Shown here in pieces: positions 52,601-63,956 of a DNA stretch of 64,000 bases. The notes below the pieces were generated by a model. The model was not told the DNA's origin. It saw only the letters and a list, made by a program, of their open reading frames with translations, and did no database searches. This DNA is from Lingula anatina. Taxonomy: Eukaryota > Brachiopoda > Lingulata > Lingulida > Lingulidae. Where the stretch lies: positions 84,983 to 148,982 of the forward strand of contig NW_019775662.1 of the NCBI RefSeq assembly GCF_001039355.2, in the 5' to 3' direction. Position 1 is the stretch's first letter. Each line of letters begins with the position of its first letter. The position numbers and the translations under genes were made by a program.

Positions 52601-55432
52601 ACTGCAGGGGTAAGTGGAGCACAGGGTCTGGGGATCTGAGAGTAGGCACAAGATATATGTGTTGCCTTTTTAAAGCAAGGTACACTAATGTTGGGGTAAG
52701 TTGGACACAGACATCCTGTACAAAACAGATAGTTTGCTTTACATTTCGTAATTTCACATCACCTAGGTAAGAAACCGGTCGTCTATGCCAAAAGCATATA
52801 TGTTTTGATTAATTGCTCAATTTCAATGTTTGCAGCAACTTGTTTTGCCGGTTTCGTATCTGCCACTGGTCTGCCGCCGTGTTTGGAGTGCCCTGTGAAC
52901 TCCTACTCTGTGAACATCACCTACTGTGAGCAGTGTTCTGATGGGAGTATCACCCTCGGCACGGGGAAGGGCAGCGTCACTGACTGTAAAAGTGAGGAAA
53001 AAGAGCTTTTAAACATTTGGAATGGCTGTTCTTTAGAAATTTGAGACTGACGTTTTGTAATATATATAAAAGCTTTCTTTGCTTTTATATATATTACCTC
53101 GGTCTAGAATACAGAGAAATTGACAGTGGTGCAAAAGTACAAGAAAATCAATGTGAATAAATTGAATTCATTAATACAGAAACTTTACTATTTCTACAAT
53201 TTGTCACTCTTTCTCTGTATTCAGATGAATGTCCTCTTGGCCAGTATTCGTTTGATGGGTTCTACCCCTGCCAGGCCTGTCCCCAAGGGTTCTACCAGGA
53301 CACCAAACAGAGCCTGTCCTGTGAGGAGTGTCCAGCTAATACCACCACTCTGATGACCGCGGCCACTCACTTGGACAACTGTACAGATATTGGTAAGCTG
53401 CCCTACAGCAGGAATACACCTGAGTTACTCGGTGTCATATTTAATGAATATATCTACCAGCCAATCATCTGGACAAATACACTGATATTGGTGAGGCGAA
53501 TTGAGAGATTTCTGCTTTCTTTACGTTGCCAACAACGTCTGTTGATCTTCATTGAAAACATTAACTAGCAGTTGGTGGATTTATTCTTTCATTTAATATG
53601 TATTTTATTTATATTTGTTCGGCATTCTGTTCAGTTGTAAAGTTAATTAAAGTCAAAGATACTATTGCCTTTGCTTTCATCAATATATTAGAAGAAACAA
53701 TACTTAATACTTACCGTTTTTGAAACCGAAGCAATATCGTAAAGTCAGTCCGATCCATTCTTGCAATACCTTTATTACAAATGTATTTGTTTTCGACTAT
53801 TTCAGTATGTTCCCTCAGTTCATGTTCCAATATTGGAACCTGCTATCCTCACGGCCACACTTACTATTGCATGTGTCCGGCAGGTAAGACTTGGGCACTG
53901 GCCAATAACACATAAAAAGCTCTTCAAGACATTCCGTCTTGTCTGTTGTTAACCTTTATGACCGTTTCAAAACAGGTAGTTGGGATACACGCCTTATCAT
54001 TGACAAAAATCCATATTTACCTATAACAATGTTTGAAATATGTTTGAAAGTTTGATTGCTTTTTACGACAGAAGAACCTTTAAAGAAGCTTAGTGAACAG
54101 TAAATTGGTAAATCTTGGTAAATATTATTAGCTTGGCTGGCCTCTAAGGTTTGAAATACGGTTGTTGATATTTTCAATTCATAGAGAGCTTTGATGACTT
54201 GTCTTGTTGAACTGTGTAGTGCTGTTCTATTCAGGTTACACAGGCCGAAACTGTGAGATAATGACCAACCATTGTGACTCTATACCGTGTTACTATGGCG
54301 CCCTGTGCACACCTGTTGTGAATGGATTCACCTGTGACTGTACCACGGCCCACAAGGCAGGACAAACTAGTTAGTGGTTCCACTAGATCTTGATATATTG
54401 CCCAAATAGTATTGATTCTGTAGTTAACTTTTTATGCATAGTATCCAGACAAAGGCAGAAGACTATATGTGTAACATTTCCGAAACGTTCCCAGTGCTTC
54501 TAATACTGTTAGACATCTAAAGGCTGATACTTCAACCCTTCTGCCGTATTTGCCTTACTCATATCACTTTACATAATAATTTAACAACAAAGACTTTTTA
54601 AATGATGATTCTTTTAATACATTTGTTCACTTTAAAGTATTAGCTTATACACCCTCTTTCTCGGCATTCCCAGCATATAGTGGTCTGAGATGTGAGCATG
54701 AAGCAAATCAGTGCAGTAACAGCACTGGGTTTCCAATCCACGACTGCAAATATGGCGGTATGTGTCAGGACTTGGAGGCAGGCTACAACTGCCTGTGTTT
54801 ACCAAATGGAAATTTCACCGGAGACAGGTAAGTTTGTACAAATTTCTTGTTATCAAAAAACATGCACGCGCGCACACTCATACACGCACACATTCACATA
54901 CACACATGGAAACAAAAACACAGCGGAAGGTCCATAGTTTTGCAAAGGAAGCAAGATTTAACATTAACTTAATGGACACTTTTCGAGTACATTAAGCATT
55001 CATTTGTAGTGAACCAGTATTAACGCCCTTTTCTCTTGTGCGCTCAAATTTATTGGGATAACACGTGTGAAACATATGGCAAATACTTTTCAAAATGGCA
55101 ATTAAATAAAGCACATGGATGTAATCTTTTAAGATGCGAGACAACCAGAAAAGTTTGCCGAGAAAATCCCTGTCGTAACGGAGCTGCTTGTATTCCTGTT
55201 GGAGCCAATGGCATTGAGCGGGACTGCATTTGTCAGGCGGAATATACTGGTCAAGACTGTGAAACAAGGATTACGGGTTAGCTTTGAATGAATACAACCT
55301 TCTAATTGTTGTTGTTCTAATTAGTGACACAAATTCAACCAGAATTGCACTAATAAAATGAACTCATAAAATAAACTTTTGTACTTTTCAATCATTGCCC
55401 ATGAATTTTGGTAAAAAGTGCATCAGCATAAA

Positions 55433-55472
<40 letters not shown>

Positions 55473-56231
55473 GTGCATGCTTGCATGCGCGCGTGTGTTG
55501 TAATGTGTATTCCAGTCGAGATGCAAAAACAGATAAATTTGCAAACTAAATAGGCAATCTGATAGTTTGGCTTACTTAGCAAGGTAGACAGATACTGATA
55601 AGTAAATATTTTCATCTGTATTTTTTACATGTATTTATTTTAACTCCCTATAGGGTCTATTTTCATTGATCCATTGGATCCATTGTCAATTAACGTACAT
55701 TTTTGCAGTGTCCAACACGGATGTCCCTGTGGGTACAATAGCGGCTGTCACAGTTTCTGCACTTCTTCTAGTTATTTCTTCTGTGGTCATAGCTGTATTC
55801 GTCAGACGAAAGAGATGTAGAAAAAATACAGGTATATTATTTACTTAACTTGGACTTTAATCATTGGAACTAAAAAAAGGCCAAACGTTATTGTAATTAT
55901 TTTAGATAACAATCGGAAATTTCAGTTTGTTCAACATTGTTTTGAGATTTTACTGTTTACGTCATAACTTGAACAGTAATGGAAACGACACAAAATATTT
56001 GACAATTCACATTAAAAGAACATATGGAAAACTATATAAAACTAAGTAATCATCTCTTATGTGGCGTGATATTTCAGATAAAAGGCAAAAAGAAGATGGT
56101 GTAACTAAAATGACTGAAGAACTCATGCAGGTAGTTGAGATTGGTGTTTAAATCAATTACAGTAAAGAATCTCAAATAACAGACACAATTAGTTAAAGTT
56201 ATTCAATCAAGCTATTTTAAGTAAATATTAA

Positions 56232-56293
<62 letters not shown>

Positions 56294-59200
56294 TTACTAC
56301 TTAATATGGAATATTTTTTTTGGCGAGTAAATTTTCTACAAAATATTTATTTTCTCTCTAACTACTTTACATCCAAATCTGAGGTGTCACTCCCTGAGTA
56401 GCCAGGTGTGTTACCTAATTACCACACAACTCTCGAAACAATTGATGCATGCAGTTGCATGTTCTGTGATCAGAAATGTGAGGGAGGGTCTTTTCGGCAA
56501 TTTCTGCCCTTGTATAAAAACTCATGGGTTTGGCCAATCTTTGGAGTGTATTTAGATAAGCAACAAAGGGATCGCTCTGAAACTTGACAGGTACCTTAGA
56601 GAAGATATGGTTCAACAGCTAAGCAACGCAGCTTGCTATGGGAATGTTGCTCTCAGAGAAAAAGACCAGAAACTGACAACCATTGCCAGGCAATGCAACA
56701 TTTATCAGGAACTGTTAGTAAAGTCCTCCAAAGAAATGCTACAACAGGAGCACCTACTCCAATACCTCGTCCAGGCTGTCAGCGTATCACACCAAGAAGA
56801 CAGGATCGCCTTCTCCTTAGAGTGCGCCGTGCTGGTCGTACAAAGAACCAGTGTCCTCAGAAAAGAGTGGCAGAATGTCATTCAAACGCCCGTTACAAGG
56901 TCCCTCGTGAACAAGAGTTTATTGCAAGCCAGTTATTTTGCACGAAGACCAGTACTGAAACCACTGTTAACAGCAGGCCATATACAGCGTAGTCTGCAAT
57001 GGGCTGGGGACTACGTGTGTTTGCAGCCAAACCACTGGAATCACGTTGTTTTCGGTGATGAGTCCAGATAGGGAGTTTTTGGGGTTGACGGTCGAATCCG
57101 TGTCCGCCGACGTGTACGAGAGGCATAAAAGGATGATTGTGCACTGCCTAAGGTGGAAGCAGGGGGTGGTAACGTCTCTGTTTGGGGAGCATATTATGTC
57201 GGTGTCCAGAACCAGTTGTTTTTTCTAGGAGGCAACCTCAACTAGGGTTCCTACATAGACATTCTACAGCAAACAATGCTTCGATTAGTAAGAGTCATCT
57301 TCAGGAACAAGTTTGTGTACCATGACGACTGCGCAACCCCACATCGAGCTCGCAGAATCGCTGTTTTTCTTCGAAACCAATGGGTTCAGCAACTGCCCTG
57401 GCCTGCAAACTCCCCAGATATGAACCCAATTGAAAATCTGTGGGCGGAAGTAACTCACAGAATTAATAGCTATGGTTATCGGTCGGTAAATAGTGATGAA
57501 CTGCGACAGGCAAATATCACTGCGTGGAATGATATCCCCATCCAAACTCTAAAAAAACTTGTCACAGGGTATGCCATGTAGGATGCTGTAGGTCATACCC
57601 GCTATTGATGACTTTTCATGATTTACTGTAATGAGTTCTTTGACTGTGTAACATATCACTGTCCGGAGGTTATAATTTTCTTTAATATCTTAGCTCAAAA
57701 TTGATACTGGCATCAAACTGTTGATATGGTTTTCCGGGGGTGTTCTTTTCTTTTGAATGTTATCTTATGTCACATTTGATATTATTGACCAAAATATCTC
57801 ACAATAGAAGACTTGATATTTTTATAACTCAATGACATACTTTTTTATGAATCAAGCCAAAAAAACTTTAATCAACACTCAAAAATAACAATGATAAAAA
57901 ATATTCCATATTAGGTAGTAACCCTGTATATATATATATATAAGTAAATCTTGCTCCTTTTTTCCTTACAGATGCCACCCCCCAATGTAAACTCATACGA
58001 AATACCTCCGCAGATTAATAATGGTGCATCAGTGTACAGATCCTTACACGAGGAAAATGAAGAGGTAATTAATAACTTGATAAACTGCAAGCTTTTTCAA
58101 GGCGAGGAATAAATAGATTTTAAAATTTTAAAATAATAATTAAATAATCTTAATGATATTTGTATGTTAAAGCAGTAACACAAACGAATCTCTTATAACA
58201 TACGCATGGTAGTTTATGGGGAATTATTAGATCGAGTTATTTTAATAAGGATTGAATCGGCATATACAAAGACTTGCTCCAATTTTTTACAGATGCCACC
58301 TGCCAATGTAGATTCATACGAAATACCTCTGCAGATGAAGAATGGCACTTCAATATCCAGATCGTTAGACGGGAAAATTGAAATGGTATGACATATGAAC
58401 CTTTCCGTTTATTGTTATAAAAAGTCATAAAAAGTCATTAGTTGATAAAATGAAACATTTTTCAAGGCGATGGAATAATTGGTTTAATTACTTAATTTAT
58501 ATTTTGAAGGCCAATGATGTTCCGATGTACCTTGAGGTTCCGATGCTTAACACGGAGATTCCAAGGAAACATGTTAGGGTTCATGTAGAGATAGGCAGTG
58601 GGTCCTTTGGACAGGTTTACATGGGAGAAATATATAATTTTTATGGTAAAGGAGAGTGGACAGCAGCCGCAGTAAAGACAGTAAAAGGTACATTATTTCA
58701 TTTATTCTTACATACCAATAAAGTATCCTATATATGAACGGGTTGGTGATTTATGAATGTCAGAATAAAAGAGATTGAAAATGCGAATAATTTAAGTTGA
58801 ATGGATAAAAGCATAAAGTATAACTGTTACACAAAATGTACCAACTTAATATGATATGGCGCAAATACTGCATACAGTATGAAAATAATTGCATAGAATT
58901 ATAAAAATAAAAGAGAAACACCGTCTTAATATATTTGATAAATAATGTATTTTTTTCGACTTTGGATGCGGCCATTGTGCTGTTTTGCTGACCTCAAAAA
59001 AGTAATATTGACCGGGGCGGATAAAACATCTTATTCTATGAGAATTATATTATAACACATTTAACAAGACTCACTGTTGTGAAATCTTTAGATCCTCACG
59101 ATTCAGCCCTTGTCAAAGATTTGAAAGATGAACTGAAAGTGATGCAGACTCTTCGTCCACATCCAAATGTAGTCACTCTATTTGCGTCTTGCACGCGCGA

Positions 59201-61634
59201 TGGAGGTACGTTTTACGTTGATCTATTAATTTATAATCGACATATGAATCTTTCCGTTAATTGTTATAACTTCTCATATTAAACCTACATGTAAATACCG
59301 CTGAATGAGGACATGTTTAATGTACTTAAGTAAAATGATATTGTGATTTCTTAATGCATTTTTATTTGATATTCGCAGTGTGTTTATAATATGATATACA
59401 TAAGAAACCAACATACAGGATTCAGTGCTCAAACACAAGTTGATGACCCGTATGCGTAATATGTCGCATAATAACTATGCATAATAGGCTCTGATTTGTT
59501 ATTAAGGTGTACCAATGATTGTCTTGGAATACCTTCCTAACGGAAATCTGCAGACTTTCCTACGAAAAGACCGAGCTCGAAATAAGGCAGTGTATGGCAA
59601 TTTATATGGCGCCAGTGCTTCACTGACATCACGAGATCTGATGAAGTATGCTTTCGACGTGGCAAATGGGATGGCGTTTCTTTCTTCTATGTCCGTTAGT
59701 ATACACCTTTAGATTTTTCGGTGAAATGGGTGCACATTAAATTGGATGGTAACTATTTATTTACTATAATTTATTCGTTTGCACACTGTGCTACATGTAC
59801 GTGTACAAGTACATATTTAACAACACGGTGCGTTTTAATTTTTTATCTTGTTTATTAGACAGCTTTGCTATGAATGATAGTCCGCTAGGAACTGTATTCA
59901 GTTCCACATAACTCTGTGCACGGGGTATAGATCTCAAATAGTAACCATGATACTTCCTGTAGCAAATATATAGAACTCTGTTTACTCATATATCATTTTA
60001 CTTGTCTCAAGGCTGTTGATAAGCTACCGATAATTTAGAAAATCATTTACCTTTCTTTATTTATATCTGTTAACTAATTATTCTCAGATACTGCACAGAG
60101 ACCTTGCTGCAAGAAATGTATTGGTATCTGACGACAAAAGATGCAAGGTTTCTGACTTTGGTTTTGCTAGGGACGTGATTGAAAGCCACCACTATGAAAT
60201 GAAGTCACAGGTATTACCGCTGCTGGCTAGTACTACTGTTTGAAACAGATAAAAAATATCTCAAGCTTCTCTCTTCCTTTTGGAAAAACATAAAAGTTTG
60301 GTTAAAGATAAGTGATTAACCGCTACATATTTAAAGTTCCGCGTTGGTAGATAATAGAGAGCAAAAGCTCATTTGCTGCAAATGGGTGGTAGAAGAGCTT
60401 TTGATCTCAAATAATCACTAAGTCTGGGCGTTTAAAAGATTAACTTGGTCACCGTATCTAAACTTTTATTTATGCAATATGAACTTGATATGAAAATGGC
60501 AAAATTATGTACACATAACTAAATTATTCTCACCATTCTAAATTTTTTCTAGGGTCGTGTTCCAGTACGATGGATGTCTCCTGAAGCTCTGAATGACCAC
60601 ATATTTACCTCCCAGTCCGATGTCTGGGCGTATGGTGTCTTGTTATGGGAGATTGTCACATTGGGTAAGGCCCTATATGTTAAATATATACTAATGTTTT
60701 TGAGCAATATAACGGGAATCGTCCAAGATTGTCCAAAGTCTCGCAACTTAGCTGAAAACTTGGCTAGATTATGAAGGATTTGGAGGGAAGTGGGTCAGAT
60801 GTAAGGTTAACAAGTGCGGGGAGATTCAAGCTTACAACATAAGGTCGTTGACTCTTCACTTTTATAGAATGATAGTCTATTGCCCAGTAATACCAATTTG
60901 TCGTGCTCTGTGTCTCTCTTTTGTGTTGCTTGCTAAGTCGGCATTCCTGGCGTTTAGAGCTTCACCGTTATCGCTAAAATGATAATGTCACCTCCTATGG
61001 ATTCTCGCAGATTCTCGCACGTTTTCTTGTCTCGCGGCGCATTGCCTCCATCTTTGTTTATTGCTAATCTGTATCTTTTGTGATCCCCTTTGCAAACAAT
61101 ATTCTTAGAACTTCTTTTATTTAGGGTGTATTCCTTACACCGGTATGTCAGCTCAGCAAGTGATGAGAAAGATAACTAACGGATACCGGATGCCAAGGCC
61201 ACAACATTGTTCACAGGACATGTAAGTATATTTGACAGTATATAGTTTGAAATGATTTCAACATTATTCCATCAGGAAGATAGTGGCGCTTATGGAACGA
61301 GCAGGTTTCTGTTCTGTTTTTAACAGTGGAATTTGAAAAATGCATTCTGTGTATTTAAGGTTGCGAACGTCTTTACAGGCAGCACTTTCTGCAATTACTT
61401 TGATAACGGTTATGTAAAGTTGGAAATATTATACGTCATGGGTTTGATCATTTCAGGTATACTATCATGCTGTCTTGTTGGGAGGAGGCACCGAACGCAC
61501 GACCGTCTTTTAAGGATTTAACAAGTTCATTGAACGAATTACTGGTTGCAGATTACGACGTCTTGGCCTTTGGAGAGTTTGAGGAAGCATTATATGATAA
61601 TGTTGACATATATGACAGTGACGAAAAGTGCTAA
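43356..61634 (+). CDS. Receptor tyrosine kinase with CCP, HYR, ephrin-receptor-like and EGF modules
   Basis: Single-pass receptor that should bind an unknown extracellular ligand and signal by tyrosine phosphorylation. 31 coding exons: 43356-43443, 44930-45115, 45513-45749, 46227-46484, 46759-46956, 47478-47701, 47905-48154, 48542-48697, 49246-49401, 50146-50403, 50694-50891, 51401-51630, 51834-52083, 52454-52609, 52836-52991, 53225-53392, 53806-53883, 54235-54369, 54674-54827, 55134-55276, 55709-55831, 56078-56130, 57972-58064, 58293-58385, 58510-58687, 59092-59205, 59507-59694, 60088-60210, 60553-60664, 61125-61221, 61457-61634. Total 5031 bases, 1676 residues. All splice phases agree and there is no internal stop. 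Order: signal peptide; CCP1; HYR1; cassette 1; cassette 2; a fifth Cys-rich repeat; four EGF domains; TM; juxtamembrane; kinase. The start ATG follows a 5' UTR acceptor (GTTGTCGTTTCAG at 43339) and gives a signal peptide ([18 protein letters not shown]). The kinase keeps all catalytic residues. I do not recognise the architecture as a named vertebrate receptor family. Confidence 0.9.
44442..44442. other. Single ambiguous base
   Basis: One N in the first intron of the receptor kinase gene. Confidence 0.95.
45794..49717 (+). repeat. RTK ectodomain cassette, copy 1 (tandem duplication)
   Basis: Contains exons 4-9: HYR2 (about residues 171-256), CCP2 (257-322), an unrecognised domain over two exons (323-480), and two ephrin-receptor-like Cys-rich repeats of the GCC2/GCC3 type (481-584, for example [20 protein letters not shown]). 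The start of the unit in the intron after exon 3 (TACGTTGGTTTGAA, ACGGTTGTTGATTTGTTAC) matches the sequence at 49718 onward, so the duplication includes introns. A CT microsatellite (46575-46612) lies in one intron. Confidence 0.88.
46575..46612. repeat. (CT)n microsatellite
   Basis: In the RTK intron between HYR2 and CCP2. The equivalent intron of cassette 2 is only CT-rich there and carries a poly(A) tract instead, so the expansion came after the duplication. Confidence 0.95.
49718..53150 (+). repeat. RTK ectodomain cassette, copy 2 (tandem duplication)
   Basis: Contains exons 10-15, each the match of exons 4-9 in order: HYR3 (about residues 585-670), CCP3 (671-736), unknown domain (737-896), two Cys-rich repeats (897-1000). 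Exon lengths are 258, 198, 230, 250, 156 and 156 bases against 258, 198, 224, 250, 156 and 156 in copy 1, so the only coding length change is two codons. The unit ends with TCTAGAATACAG, as copy 1 does at 49670, and the two copies abut directly. Confidence 0.88.
53057..53097. repeat. Perfect 17 bp hairpin
   Basis: GTAATATATATAAAAGC and its exact complement flank a 7-base loop (TTTCTTT), in the RTK intron after exon 15. Confidence 0.9.
53225..55276 (+). other. RTK exons 16-20: Cys-rich repeat and four EGF domains
   Basis: Exon 16 (about residues 1001-1056) is a fifth GCC2/GCC3-type repeat ([20 protein letters not shown]). EGF1 spans exons 17-18 ([12 protein letters not shown] ... [13 protein letters not shown]). 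EGF2 spans exons 18-19, EGF3 ends across exons 19-20 (NFTGDRCE), and EGF4 is in exon 20 ([15 protein letters not shown] ... [11 protein letters not shown]). Each has six cysteines. The start of exon 20 at 55134 was chosen because phase 2 requires it and it completes the EGF3 ending. The open frame upstream of it is intronic. Confidence 0.82.
55433..55475. repeat. (GT)n microsatellite
   Basis: GT repeat in the RTK intron before the transmembrane exon. Confidence 0.95.
56236..56290. repeat. (AT)n microsatellite
   Basis: About 55 bases of perfect AT repeat directly adjoining the left end of the Tc1 element. Confidence 0.95.
56291..57926. mobile_element. Tc1-like DNA transposon, degenerate
   Basis: About 1.64 kb. 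The left end reads GGTTACTACTTAATATGG then AATATTTTTT. The right end is the complement of GGTTACTACCTAATATGG then AATATTTTTT. TATA sequence flanks both ends, as expected for TA target sites, though the AT microsatellite on the left makes the exact edge uncertain. Length and end structure fit Tc1. It sits in the RTK juxtamembrane intron in the same orientation as the gene. Confidence 0.85.
56607..57581 (+). pseudogene. Tc1 transposase, frameshifted
   Basis: A DDE transposase broken over several frames. One frame carries the DNA-binding region ([17 protein letters not shown], near 56760-56830). Another carries [17 protein letters not shown] and VVFGDESR (first catalytic Asp, near 57050). The last open frame (57276-57581) holds the second Asp in [11 protein letters not shown] and the Glu in [11 protein letters not shown], separated by 34 residues (DD34E, the Tc1 signature). 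A stop follows the DESR segment, and the region between about 57070 and 57276 is shifted. It cannot encode a full-length active enzyme. Confidence 0.85.
58510..61634 (+). other. RTK exons 25-31: tyrosine kinase domain and C-tail
   Basis: Glycine loop GSGSFGQV (about residues 1376-1383), catalytic Lys in AAAVKTVK (about 1403), helix-C Glu in LKDELKVM (about 1420), HRDLAARN (catalytic Asp about 1512), DFG in [10 protein letters not shown] (about 1530), activation-loop Tyr in [11 protein letters not shown]+1 loop [11 protein letters not shown] typical of tyrosine kinases, [12 protein letters not shown], and ARPSF near the end. The segment between LRKDRARNK and LTSRDLM is only a short kinase insert. 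The C-tail is about 30 residues and has Tyr in acidic settings ([13 protein letters not shown]), possible phosphosites. All key residues are present, so an active kinase is expected. Confidence 0.92.
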
Positions 61635-62570
61635 ATGCCTGAGTTATCAAGAGAGCGAATCATTGAACAGAATCAGTTCCAAAAATGTGCTGAAAATCAG
61701 CTTTCACAATGCGTTAACTGACATGACTAATGCCTCGTCCAAAAATTCATGGCGCCCTTCTATCAGGATGCATCTGTCCACATGCTAAAAATGTTTCAAA
61801 GTTGAATTCATGTGGTTACCGAAAATTAATGATATGTGTAGGTTGCTGTTAACTCATTAACTAATTAAATGGAATTAAATTAAATTAAATTAACATATTT
61901 TTATTTCAATTTATTCTCTTCATAAATTCATTTGTTTTTGTTACCTTGAAATTTCATCTGTGTACCAGCAAACAACGATTCTGGAAAAGATAAGTGTATG
62001 ATGAATGTTAATTGGATAGATTGAACCATTGTTTACGAAAGCGGTTGCCTTTCCAGTACAATGACCGCAAATGATACATGTGAAAGTGGAAAAGTTTACC
62101 TGTTCTTGTTCCAGTATGCAGGACTGTAAGATTGCGATAGTTGCGACAGCATGAGACGCACTGTGGTTGTACTGACAAACGGATATTTGGCTTTGTTCAC
62201 ATCAGTTTTGATTTGGCCCATAAGGAAGAGGGGAGTCTGGACTCCCCCGGGCTCCCAATAAACCCGGGGGAAGGGGTGGCTTGGATTCTAGCATGGTCAC
62301 AAAGTGAATTTTTTCTAGATCTACGTAGGTATTTTTTGGCTGTTCACTGGTTATGTTAATTGCTGCACTGTCTCAAAACCTTTTTACGCGAAGATGACAA
62401 CGTCATTTGGCTGGCCTCTGGTTAAGATAACCTATTTTGCGGCATTCTCATCCTTAGCTGGATAGTTTACTTCGGTGTCCGACAACATCAGGTAATCCAC
62501 CGAAATCTCAATACAAGGGGGGGGGGGGGCGAAAATAAAAATTAAGCCAGCAGATGGCACGGTGTTAGTC
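61635..62570. other. RTK 3' flank
   Basis: Probably 3' UTR and intergenic. An AATAAA near 62256 is the only canonical poly(A) signal I noticed. A poly(G) run lies near 62517-62529. No other gene is seen. Confidence 0.4.
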
Positions 62571-63470
62571 ATCAATTTTTGTTACCAACTAGACTAAATC
62601 TGTCGTATAGTCAGAGAGTCACAAAACACCACGCACATTGTACCACTCACTATAGGTCACATTCAGAACGGATAAAATATGGCGAACCTTGAAAGCAAGG
62701 GGAAATCAAAATATATGATCCGAGTACTAACTGATCCGCCAAGTAAATATGGCCGACCCTACTTCAAAAGCGATGCCGCTAATTCCATGATGGTCTCCCG
62801 CCTCCACACGTGCTATCGCTGCAGGGGCCTAGCAATTAAACCTGGGAGCCGAGATTGAATCCGTTTAATGGTGCGTGTAGAGGAGGGGAGACGATTGGGA
62901 ATAAGCGGCATCGCTTCTGAAGTGTGGGTGGCCATATAGAGTCGGGGGATCAGTTAGTACTCGGATCATCTATTCTGAATGCCCCCTAGACCGCCTAATC
63001 CCTTAATTAATGGTCTCTACACCCACACGCGCCTTCCCTTGACGGGCCTAGCAATTAAACTTCGAAGCCGAAATTTAATCTGTGTGGAGGGGGGGAGACC
63101 ATTAAATGATTAGGTAGTCTTGCTTTCATGTAGGGTCCGCTATATTTGATCCGTGGACCAGTAGATCCCAGGATCATCTGTTCTGTATGTGGCCTATATT
63201 TTATGTAAAGATTAAACTAGTAGCTGTGCCTATATATACTGTATGTTGAAAACTAAACTACAATTAGCCTCACCCCCGCCAGGTAGATTACGCTTGGATA
63301 ATTTAACGTAGACGTTATTATTTTAGCGGTCAAATAATCTTTGATCGACCATGGGAAATATCGGTCGACATGAATGGGCTACGTTGCCCCAGGTGTGATA
63401 TTGTTAACAAAGACAACAAACCTAGCACAAACATAACTTCTGGAAAGAGAAGTTCACAATTAAGTATGGT
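62571..63470 (+). repeat. Dispersed repeat, copy 2 (interrupted by a MITE)
   Basis: Flanks of this copy (62571-62650 and about 63199-63470) match 42645-42965 in order and orientation. The intervening 548 bp has no counterpart there. Confidence 0.7.
62651..63198. mobile_element. MITE inserted in dispersed repeat, related to the 41.3 kb element
   Basis: The ends TATAGGTCACATTCAGAAC and, complemented, TATAGGCCACATACAGAAC form the terminal inverted repeats. Inside, further inverted repeats (GATCCGAGTACTAACTGATC and its complement) and words such as ACCGCCTAATC, AATGGTCTC, GCCTAGCAATTAAA and AGCCGAGATT match the arms of the 41276-41821 element, though diverged. The nested palindromes suggest a composite of arm-derived pieces. 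It is absent from the paralogous site near 42730, which shows it as an insertion. Confidence 0.7.
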
Positions 63471-63953
63471 GGTATGTGTCAAAGCCGGAGACTTCCATCA
63501 AGATCGGCAGTGTTGACAGGTCTGAGATGTTGAACACGTCATCGGAGTAAAAAAAAAAACAAGACCGTGGGAAAGTTGCAGAGCAAGGGGAATCCCCTCT
63601 GCCAAGACACGACACTATTTCCGGTATAGTAGTATATTTTGTGACGCGAAAACTATCAATATCGCAAATCTACTTCAGCAAAATTATAACTAAACATCAT
63701 AGAACATGTATATTTCGAAATCTATATGGATTTACATTGTTTCTGCATTGATTGGAAAATGACTTTGTTTCCAGGGTGTAACGCACGAACTTCTGCACTC
63801 TGCTCAGTTACTTTCTCTTTTTATTTCTATTTATAGACACTTACATATATTACGAACCTTGTAATAAAATTTCCACATAAATTGTGGACAGGCAACAAAC
63901 CAGAAAGGGAAGATTAACACCAAGTAAGATGGGGACACTAAAATAACTCAGGC

Positions 63954-63956
<3 letters not shown>

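Larger units (their letters stand above)
55709..58385 (+). other. RTK exons 21-24: transmembrane and juxtamembrane region
   Basis: Exon 21 holds the membrane span (about residues 1234-1258, [21 protein letters not shown]) followed by a basic stop-transfer RRKRCRK. Exon 22 is short and charged. Exons 23 and 24 are both exactly 93 bases, phase 0, and encode near-identical openings ([18 protein letters not shown] and [18 protein letters not shown]), so one is a duplicate of the other. Each carries a YEIP tetrapeptide. The Tc1 element lies between exons 22 and 23. Confidence 0.82.

Noticed and set aside
55036-55133. Open frame upstream of EGF4 as extra coding sequence
   Set aside because: No phase-compatible acceptor before it. 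Starting at 55134 completes EGF3 (FTGDRCE) exactly.
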